Assembly (NCBI GenBank): GCA_903825895.1
Contig: CAIKCI010000032.1
Location: 1-64,000 of the forward strand
DNA length: 64,000 nt
Reading direction: 5' to 3'
Origin: an uncultured Actinomycetes bacterium
GTDB lineage: Bacteria; Actinomycetota; Acidimicrobiia; Acidimicrobiales; RAAP-2
Shown here: piece after piece, positions 58,097-64,000 of the stretch
Numbering within the stretch: position 1 is the stretch's first letter
How the letters are laid out: each line of letters opens with the position of its first letter
The notes under the pieces: generated by a model
What the model was told of the DNA's origin: nothing
Seen by the model: only the letters and a program-made list of their open reading frames with translations
Database searches by the model: none
Translations under genes and position numbers: made by a program

Positions 58097-58903
58097 ATGG
58101 CCACCTACCTCGATGGGATCCTCGATGCACATCGCAGGAATGCTTCAAGAGACGATCGTTCGTTCGTTGAACTGCGAGATCTGGCTGAAAGCGTACCGAG
58201 TCCTGCGTCACTGCGAGCAGCCCTGGAAAAACCAGGACTCTCTGTCATCGCTGAGTTCAAGCGTCGGAGTCCGTCTAAGGGCCTGCTGAACGAGACCATC
58301 GATTTGAGCAAGATGGTGCTGGACTATGTCGAAGGCGGCGCATCGGCGTTAAGTGTGTTGACCGACGAAGAATTCTTTGGCGGTTCGACCGGTGATCTTG
58401 TTACAGCCCGGTCATGCACGTCGATTCCCATTTTGAGGAAAGATTTTACGGTCGATGAGCGCGATGTCTGCGACGCAAAGATCATGGGTGCAAGTGCAAT
58501 TTTGCTTATTGTCGCCGCACTGGACGACCAAGAACTGACTACCTACTCGAGACTGGGAGCAGATCTCGAACTTGATGTTCTCGTCGAAGTGCATGACGAA
58601 CACGAACTCCTGCGCGCTCTGCGTCTTGACAATCCGCTTCTCGGTATTAACCAGCGAGATCTTCGATCCTTCGACGTGGACCATGACCGTGTCCTCAAGC
58701 TTATCGAGATGGTTCCTTCTTCTGTGGTGACGGTTGCCGAATCTGGTATTACGACAAGTGAGCAAGCACGCGTTCTCGCCCAAGCGGGTGTCAACGGCGT
58801 ACTCGTGGGCGAAATGTTTATGCGATCACCAGATGTGGTCAGTGCGGTGGAGAGCCTTTCGTCGCTGCAGGCGCGTCAACGAGGGAGGGTTGTGAATCGA
58901 TGA
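58097..58903 (+). CDS. trpC: Indole-3-glycerol-phosphate synthase
   Basis: 268 residues, TIM barrel. SVIAEFKRRSPSKG with the catalytic Lys, LRKDFTVDERDV with the second Lys, VEVHDEHELLRAL, LLGINQRDLRSFDVD and VAESGITT are family signatures. Not fused to TrpF, which follows with a 4-nt overlap. First gene of a trpC-trpF-trpB-trpA unit. Confidence 0.97.
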   Translation: MATYLDGILDAHRRNASRDDRSFVELRDLAESVPSPASLRAALEKPGLSVIAEFKRRSPSKGLLNETIDLSKMVLDYVEGGASALSVLTDEEFFGGSTGDLVTARSCTSIPILRKDFTVDERDVCDAKIMGASAILLIVAALDDQELTTYSRLGADLELDVLVEVHDEHELLRALRLDNPLLGINQRDLRSFDVDHDRVLKLIEMVPSSVVTVAESGITTSEQARVLAQAGVNGVLVGEMFMRSPDVVSAVESLSSLQARQRGRVVNR

Positions 58904-59571
58904 AGACCTTCGTGAAGATATGTGGCATTACTAATGAAGCTGACGCCCTTCTCGCCGTTGGCCTGGGTGCTGACTCGGTAGGGCTTATTTTCGCTCCGTC
59001 GTCCCGCCAGGTATCACTGGCGACTGCTGGCGATATTGTTCGTCGACTTCCTCCGGAAACACTCGTCGTAGGCGTCTTCAGGGACGAAGCACCCCTGCGT
59101 GTAGTTGAGATCGCCAACCAACTGGGATTTGGAGGCGTACAACTCCACGGCAATGAGTCCGTGGCCGACGTGCAGTACATCTCTGAACGGGTCCCGTTGG
59201 TAATCAAAGCATTGGCCGCTACGAGCGCAGGGATACCTCGCTTCGCTGAATCAGGGGCAGACCTCTTGTTGATTGATGGCCCAAACCCTGGGAGCGGTGA
59301 AGTTTTCGACTGGTCACTCGCCGAAGGCGTGGCGCACGCAGATCAGCTCATTGTCTCGGGGGGTCTCACGCCTCAAAATGTAGCGAGCGCATTGGGTCAG
59401 ATCCACCCCTACGGTGTAGATGTGGCCACTGGCGTTGAGATGGCTCCCGGCGTGAAGGATCCTCGGAAGCTGAAAGCCTTTGTCGACGCAGTGCGAGACT
59501 ATGACGAGGATCGGGAAGTCCCCGAGTACGGTGATGTGGACGATGGACCCTTTGATTGGAGTCGAAGTTGA
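58900..59571 (+). CDS. trpF: Phosphoribosylanthranilate isomerase
   Basis: 223 residues. VKICGITNEADALLAV has the catalytic Cys, VGVFRDEAP follows, and LLLIDGPNPGSGEVFDWSLA carries the general acid Asp; VSGGLTPQNV binds phosphate. A dedicated trpF is unusual beside a hisA in Actinomycetota, where PriA often covers both steps. The last ~20 residues (DEDREVPEYGDVDDGPFDW) form an acidic tail beyond the normal family end. ATG overlaps trpC by 4 nt. Confidence 0.95.
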   Translation: MKTFVKICGITNEADALLAVGLGADSVGLIFAPSSRQVSLATAGDIVRRLPPETLVVGVFRDEAPLRVVEIANQLGFGGVQLHGNESVADVQYISERVPLVIKALAATSAGIPRFAESGADLLLIDGPNPGSGEVFDWSLAEGVAHADQLIVSGGLTPQNVASALGQIHPYGVDVATGVEMAPGVKDPRKLKAFVDAVRDYDEDREVPEYGDVDDGPFDWSRS

Positions 59572-59572
59572 G

Positions 59573-60760
59573 ATGGTAGATAACGCTGAGATGATGATGG
59601 GGACTCCCGATGATGACGGCCGGTTTGGTTCTTTTGGTGGGCGCTTCGTTCCTGAACCCCTGATTCCTGCATGTTTGGAACTTGAAGCTGCGTTCAAGGA
59701 CGCCTGGGGTGACCCCGTCTTCGTGGAGGAATATGAGTCGATCCTCCACGACTTTGGCGGGAGGCCAACACCCATCACTTTTTGCCGACGCTTGTCCGAG
59801 GACTTGGGTATCTCGCTCTATCTCAAACGAGAAGACCTTGCGCATACGGGATCCCACAAAATCAATAACGTGATTGGTCAAGCGTTGCTAACTCGACGCA
59901 TGGGGAAGCACAAGATGATCGCCGAGACCGGCGCTGGTCAACACGGGGTTGCATCGGCGACCGCAGCTGCACTGTTGGGACTCGAGTGCACCGTTTACAT
60001 GGGTGAGCTCGACACACAGCGCCAAGAGCTCAACGTCTTTCGAATGGAATTGTTGGGAGCAACGGTGGTTCCCGTAACCTCAGGAAGCAAGACGCTCAAG
60101 GACGCAGTCAATGAAGCCATGCGAACCTGGGTGACCCAAGTTGACGACACGCATTACTGTCTCGGTTCAGTGATGGGGCCTCATCCGTTCCCTTGGATGG
60201 TTCGAGAATTTCAGCGTGTCATCGGCGACGAGGCTGCGCTGCAGTCAAAGGAGTTGGGTATCGGTACGCCCGATTACGTGGTTGCGTGCATTGGTGGAGG
60301 ATCGAATGCGGCTGGAATGTTTGCCGGTTTTGCCGACAGTACTGCTCAGCTCATTGGGGTCGAAGCCTCCGGGGGCGCAGCGATCACCTCTGGATCTCCG
60401 GGCGTTCTTCATGGCATGCGATCCCAATTGATTCAGGACGATCAGGGTCAGATTAGCGAGGCCCACTCGATCTCAGCTGGGCTTGACTATCCAGGTATCG
60501 GCCCGGAACACGCTCACTTGGCGGACATAGGCCGTGCACGCTATGAACAAGCAGGCGATGACGAAGTGCTCGAGGCCCTGCAACTTTTGGCCTCGCGAGA
60601 AGGAATCATTCCCGCTCTTGAACCAGCCCACGGATTAGCCTGGATTTTGCGAGAGGCTGGACGCGGCATTCCTAAGGGCTCGAGCGTCCTGTTGAATATG
60701 TCCGGACGTGGTGACAAAGATGTCGCGCAAGTTCTGTCGATCCTCAAGGGTCGACCGTAA
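59573..60760 (+). CDS. trpB: Tryptophan synthase beta chain
   Basis: 395 residues, PLP enzyme condensing indole with serine. FGGRFVPEPL, the PLP Lys96 in HTGSHKINNV, ETGAGQHGVASATAAALLG, MGPHPFPWMVREFQ, GGGSNAAGMF and LNMSGRGDKD are present. It is the canonical TrpB1 type, fitting the adjacent trpA. ATG 59573 lies one base after the trpF stop; the open frame upstream runs inside trpF. Confidence 0.98.
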   Translation: MVDNAEMMMGTPDDDGRFGSFGGRFVPEPLIPACLELEAAFKDAWGDPVFVEEYESILHDFGGRPTPITFCRRLSEDLGISLYLKREDLAHTGSHKINNVIGQALLTRRMGKHKMIAETGAGQHGVASATAAALLGLECTVYMGELDTQRQELNVFRMELLGATVVPVTSGSKTLKDAVNEAMRTWVTQVDDTHYCLGSVMGPHPFPWMVREFQRVIGDEAALQSKELGIGTPDYVVACIGGGSNAAGMFAGFADSTAQLIGVEASGGAAITSGSPGVLHGMRSQLIQDDQGQISEAHSISAGLDYPGIGPEHAHLADIGRARYEQAGDDEVLEALQLLASREGIIPALEPAHGLAWILREAGRGIPKGSSVLLNMSGRGDKDVAQVLSILKGRP

Positions 60761-60763
60761 TCA

Positions 60764-61540
60764 ATGGGTATTTCACTCTCAGAGCGTTTTGATGCGCTTA
60801 CCAAAGAGAAGAAGAAGCTTCTCATCCCCTACATCATGGCGGGCATGGATGATTCATGGCTCGACATCGTGGAAGCAGTGATTGATGCTGGGGCTGATGC
60901 CGTCGAGATCGGACTTCCCTTTTCAGATCCCATTCTTGACGGAGAGACAATCCAAGAGGCCGGACTGCTCAGCCTGGCCAACGGCACGACGGCGTTTTCG
61001 GTGTTCGCTGAACTTGCCAAACGGTCGCTCCAAGTTCCCCTTGTCGTGATGACGTATTACAACATCGTGGCGCACAGCGGTCATGAACGTTTCGCTGGAG
61101 AAGCAGCTGCCGCTGGAATCACTGGTTCGATTGTGCCTGACCTCAGCCTTGAGGAAGTCGGCGATTGGCAAGATGTGGCCCGTTCTCACGGGATTGACTC
61201 GGTACTTCTCGTGGCTCCTTCAACCCCGCACGAACGGACAAGGGAGATTTGTGCTCGCTCCAAGGGTTTTGTTTATGCAGTCGCTCGTATGGGGGTGACG
61301 GGAGAGCAGGGGGCACTAAGCGATGATGTCCATGGGGTGGTCTCGAAAATTAGAGCCGTTCCTTCTCCACCAATCTGTGTCGGTATCGGCGTGTCGACCC
61401 CGGAGCAAGCATTCGACGTGTCCAGAGAAGCCGATGGTGTCATTGTTGGCTCTGCACTCGTTCGTAAAATCCTCGATGGGGAAGGTGCTCAAGGAGCACA
61501 CGCTTTCGTCAGCTCGCTCAGAGAGGCGATTGATCGTTAG
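60764..61540 (+). CDS. trpA: Tryptophan synthase alpha chain
   Basis: 258 residues, TIM barrel cleaving indole-3-glycerol phosphate. Catalytic Glu48 (AVEIGLPFSDP) and Asp59 (ILDG); phosphate-site residues in CVGIGVSTPEQAFDVSREADGVIVGSALV. Follows trpB after 3 nt. Its stop TAG overlaps the TAA of the convergent fabF by three bases, leaving no intergenic terminator. Confidence 0.97.
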   Translation: MGISLSERFDALTKEKKKLLIPYIMAGMDDSWLDIVEAVIDAGADAVEIGLPFSDPILDGETIQEAGLLSLANGTTAFSVFAELAKRSLQVPLVVMTYYNIVAHSGHERFAGEAAAAGITGSIVPDLSLEEVGDWQDVARSHGIDSVLLVAPSTPHERTREICARSKGFVYAVARMGVTGEQGALSDDVHGVVSKIRAVPSPPICVGIGVSTPEQAFDVSREADGVIVGSALVRKILDGEGAQGAHAFVSSLREAIDR

Positions 61541-62742
61541 GCGCGTTTGCCGATGACGACACAGCCGTTGTGTCCGCCAAAGCCAAAAGAATTACTCAAA
61601 ATAATTGGTTGCTCAAGTTTGCGAGCCTCGCCTTGAACAACATCGAGAGTGATGTCGGGGTCGAGAGTTTCGAGGCCAATGGTGGGCGGAATGAGTCCAG
61701 ATTCAATGGTCAACACACTTGCCACAGCTTCAATGGCACCTGCACCGCCCAGCGAATGGCCGGTGACTCCCTTTGCTGAGGTGACTGGAACTGTCCCTTG
61801 GCCGAAGAGGGCGGTGATGGCGATGGCTTCAGCTTGATCGTTCAACGGCGTCGATGTCCCATGAGCATTGATATGGCCAACTTCTTCCTTTGTTATAGCG
61901 GCATCTTCCAATGCCAACTCCATGCACCTGCGTGCACCCGCGCCATCAGCGCGAGGAGCAGTGATGTGGAACGCGTCGGCGGTCGATGCCGCTCCGAGGA
62001 TCTCGCCATAGATCTTTGCTCCTCGAGCCATTGCGTGGTCCATATCCTCAAGGACGAGCGCCCCTGCACCTTCCGAGAGGACAAAGCCATCGCGATTGAC
62101 GTCAAAGGGCCGTGACACTCCGGAACTTGAGAGTGCGGTCATGTTGCCGAACCCGGCATACGTCACCGGGTCCATCACCGACTCACCGCCCCCGCCAATC
62201 ACGACATCAACTCTTCCGGTAGCAACAAGTCGAGCAGCGGAAGCGAGGGAATGGGTCCCAGCAGCGCATGCTGTGGTGACGGTCTCTGCAGGACCCTGCC
62301 AACCAAGCCGCATGGCAATTTGAGCTGCCCCTGCATTGGGCATCATCATGGGAGCAAGAAAGGGTGTGACGCGATTCGCACCCTTTTCAACAAGCACCAT
62401 CTGTTGAGCGGTGAGCGTGGTCATTCCGCCGATACCCGTCCCAAAGATCACCCCGGCGCGCTCGACATCCACATCACGTTCGCTGAGGTTGGAGTCCTCG
62501 TAGGCTTCCATTGCTGCCGCAAACGACACCTGAGCAAAGCGGTCAATTCGTCGAACCTCTTTGGGTCCGAAATAATCTTGCGGATCGAAGCCCGGGATCC
62601 TGCGGTCCTCGCTGAACGAACCGGACATCAATCCGTCAAAGAGAGTTTGGGCTCCGATGCCACACGCAGAAACTGCTCCGATTCCAACAATGGCTACGCG
62701 TCGACCTCGAAGAGGTGTTCCGGCGTTGACGCCAATGATCAT
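61537..62742 (-). CDS. fabF: 3-oxoacyl-[ACP] synthase II (FabF/KasA type)
   Basis: 401 residues, thiolase fold. Elongating condensing enzyme of fatty acid synthesis. Catalytic Cys159 (TTACAAGTHS), His in INAHGTSTPLNDQ and His in AKGVTGHSLGGAGAIEAV, with GFGGHNG at the end. Its start shares one base with the acpP stop (TAATG), so it is coupled to the carrier protein. Last gene of fabD-fabG-acpP-fabF. Confidence 0.97.
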   Translation of the reverse strand: MIIGVNAGTPLRGRRVAIVGIGAVSACGIGAQTLFDGLMSGSFSEDRRIPGFDPQDYFGPKEVRRIDRFAQVSFAAAMEAYEDSNLSERDVDVERAGVIFGTGIGGMTTLTAQQMVLVEKGANRVTPFLAPMMMPNAGAAQIAMRLGWQGPAETVTTACAAGTHSLASAARLVATGRVDVVIGGGGESVMDPVTYAGFGNMTALSSSGVSRPFDVNRDGFVLSEGAGALVLEDMDHAMARGAKIYGEILGAASTADAFHITAPRADGAGARRCMELALEDAAITKEEVGHINAHGTSTPLNDQAEAIAITALFGQGTVPVTSAKGVTGHSLGGAGAIEAVASVLTIESGLIPPTIGLETLDPDITLDVVQGEARKLEQPIILSNSFGFGGHNGCVVIGKRA

Positions 62743-62981
62743 TAGAGCTTGGCGTTGACCAGGTCGAACGCTTGTCCGATGGTCTCAACACCTTCGAGCT
62801 CGTCTTCTTCAACGGTGATGTCGAACGTCTCTTCTAGGGCCATCACGAGTTCTACCAGGTCAAGGCTGTCAGCATCTAAATCATCTGCGAAGCGAGCCTC
62901 TTTCACTACAGCTTCTGGACTGACCTGCAGGACCTCTACCGCACAAGTCTTGAACTTCTCAAAGGCAGCGTCATCGCTCAC
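62742..62981 (-). CDS. acpP: Acyl carrier protein
   Basis: 79 residues, acidic four-helix protein. The 4'-phosphopantetheine attachment Ser39 lies in DLDADSLDLVELVMALEE. GTG start with AAAGGAG 5 nt upstream. 64 bp separate it from fabG, the largest gap in this fab cluster, without a clear -10 box. It shuttles acyl chains among FabD, FabG, FabF and the distant InhA. Confidence 0.97.
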   Translation of the reverse strand: MSDDAAFEKFKTCAVEVLQVSPEAVVKEARFADDLDADSLDLVELVMALEETFDITVEEDELEGVETIGQAFDLVNAKL

Positions 62982-63045
62982 CGGGACTCCTTTCGCTTGA
63001 TGATCTCACTACGTACCGTAGTGGGCCACTACGGCCAGACACAAT

Positions 63046-63759
63046 CTACAGCCCCATCCCTAAGCCACCGTCGATGGCCAGGATGGCTCCGGTGATGTAG
63101 GAGGCTGTCGGTGACGCCAAAAATACAACAGCAGCCGCTACTTCTTCAGGGGTTCCAAGCCTGCCAGCGGGGACTTGGTCAGCGAGAAGGGCCAAGCGAT
63201 CTTCCCCTAAGGCGGTTGTCATATCGGTTTCGATCAGTCCGGGAGCGACCACATTGACCGTGATACCTCGAGAGGCAACCTCCCGCGCGACCGCACGCGC
63301 CATGCCGATGACCCCAGCTTTGGAAGCTGCGTAGTTCGCTTGGCCGGGAAGTCCCATCAAGGCGCCGATCGACGAGACCACGACGATGCGGCCACTGCGC
63401 TGTCGGATCATTCGTTTGAGGGAGCGGCGGACCACACGGAACGTGGATGTCAGGTTGACATCAATGACCTCGGCAAAATCCTCATCGCTCATGCGAACGC
63501 TCAATTGATCGCGAGTAATGCCAGCATTGGCAACGACCACATCAATCGAACCGGTTTCTTGTTCTATGGCGTCCATTGCAGCGAGAAGATCCTCAGGACT
63601 GCTGAGGTCGACCGAGCGGTGCTCTACGCCGGATGCTGCGTCACCGGGCGTACGCGAGAGCCCGAAGACTCGATCTCCCTGGAGGACAAACGCTTCGGCG
63701 CAGGCTGCTCCGATTCCCCTACTTGCCCCTGTGACGATGACCGTTCGTTGTTCAGTCAT
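63046..63759 (-). CDS. fabG: 3-oxoacyl-[ACP] reductase
   Basis: 237 residues, SDR fold. TGASRGIGAACAEAF binds NADPH; the catalytic Ser130, Tyr143 and Lys147 are in VVSSIGALMG and YAASKAGV; VAPGLIETDMT and ITGAILAIDGGLGMG complete the family pattern. The ATG overlaps the fabD stop (ATGA). Reduces 3-oxoacyl-ACP before dehydration. A dehydratase (fabZ/HadAB) and fabH are not in the window. Confidence 0.95.
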   Translation of the reverse strand: MTEQRTVIVTGASRGIGAACAEAFVLQGDRVFGLSRTPGDAASGVEHRSVDLSSPEDLLAAMDAIEQETGSIDVVVANAGITRDQLSVRMSDEDFAEVIDVNLTSTFRVVRRSLKRMIRQRSGRIVVVSSIGALMGLPGQANYAASKAGVIGMARAVAREVASRGITVNVVAPGLIETDMTTALGEDRLALLADQVPAGRLGTPEEVAAAVVFLASPTASYITGAILAIDGGLGMGL

Positions 63760-64000
63760 GTTGCATCCCCTCGATAGTCCAGTACATCTTGCGGCGTAGA
63801 AATTGCTGTAAGCGTCGCGTCGGCCCTCATCCTCTTCACCAGTCCAATCAGTACTGAGCCGGGACCCAATTCCACGAATTCATGGGGTCCCTCCGGCAAA
63901 CGTTCGATGGATTCTTGATAGCGCACAGCGCCGGTGAGTTGAGCCAAGAGGAGCACTCGCCAGAGGTCGCCCCCTTCTTGAGATGTTGCATTGATGTTCG
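63756..64000 (-). CDS. fabD: Malonyl-CoA:ACP transacylase, C-terminal part (continues beyond the window)
   Basis: The last ~81 residues of FabD: NINATSQEGGDLWRVLLLAQ, then LTGAVRYQESI and FVELGPGSVLIGLVKRM, which match the conserved end of malonyl transacylases. The catalytic Ser and His domains lie outside the right edge. It loads malonyl units on ACP. The stop overlaps fabG (ATGA), so the fab genes form one minus-strand unit. Confidence 0.9.
   Translation of the reverse strand, partial: NINATSQEGGDLWRVLLLAQLTGAVRYQESIERLPEGPHEFVELGPGSVLIGLVKRMRADATLTAISTPQDVLDYRGDAT

Noticed and set aside
59500-59571. Frameshift at the end of trpF explaining its acidic tail
   Set aside because: The tail reads through in frame to a stop one base before trpB, and no alternative frame gives a better family match.
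1-64000. tRNA or rRNA genes, CRISPR arrays, insertion sequences, prophage or defence genes
   Set aside because: No cloverleaf-like stretch, repeat-spacer array, transposase, integrase or nuclease/methylase cassette was recognised; almost all sequence is occupied by housekeeping genes with short gaps.

Overview
The window is a gene-dense stretch of an actinobacterial chromosome (phylum Actinomycetota). Mycothiol genes (mshC-like ligase, mshD), an F420:NADPH oxidoreductase, an InhA-type enoyl reductase and the phosphatidylinositol/PIM genes (PI-phosphate synthase, PatA-like, PimA-like) all point there. The order thrS-HIT-pgsA-acyltransferase-pimA-pdxS-pdxT-yebC-ruvCAB-yajC-secDF-relA-hisS-aspS-rarA-alaS-ruvX-mltG-aroE is collinear with the block known from Mycobacterium tuberculosis. 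Separate hisA and trpF genes (not a single PriA) and moderate G+C suggest a deep branch such as Acidimicrobiia rather than Mycobacterium or Streptomyces; that placement is inference.

Layout. 1-5.1 kb: end of a sortase-anchored FN3 surface protein, a lipid-modification operon (FAD oxidoreductase, DUF1365, CFA-type methyltransferase), ccdA and a small membrane protein. 5.2-10.4 kb: two unsaturated fatty acid beta-oxidation genes, an ABC exporter, inhA and an F420 reductase. 10.4-18 kb: mshC-like gene, thrS and the PIM lipid cluster, ending in a degenerate M48 protein. 18-38.6 kb: PLP synthase, YebC, RuvCAB, YajC-SecDF, Rel, HisRS, AspRS, RarA, AlaRS, RuvX, MltG, AroE and RodA. 38.6-49.8 kb: short convergent and divergent units (BFN protein, second SEDS protein, polyphosphate kinase, flippase-like protein, Ppm, menaquinone genes, MaoC dehydratase, VIT/CCC1 transporter, mshD, nth). 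49.8-61.5 kb: a merged his-trp cluster (hisDCBHAF, GroES-like gene, hisI, trpE, ygfZ, trpCFBA), lacking hisG, hisE, trpD and trpG. 61.5-64 kb: fabD-fabG-acpP-fabF on the minus strand.

No mobile element, prophage, CRISPR array, defence island, tRNA or rRNA is visible. The gene content is mainly housekeeping, and I found no obviously new multi-gene system. The most interesting signal is in gene starts. Fourteen genes have a TANNNT -10 box exactly 6 or 7 nt before the start codon, the geometry of leaderless mRNAs. Four further -10 boxes sit at the same distance from tiny 8-13-codon ORFs whose stop codons overlap the start of the next gene (cfa operon, ccdA, ABC exporter, thrS). These look like leaderless upstream ORFs coupled to the main gene. 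Other notable points are a pseudo-M48 protein with HLLAH instead of HExxH, a GroES-like protein without the roof loop, a dienoyl-CoA reductase without the usual Tyr, and convergent gene ends with almost no room for terminators.
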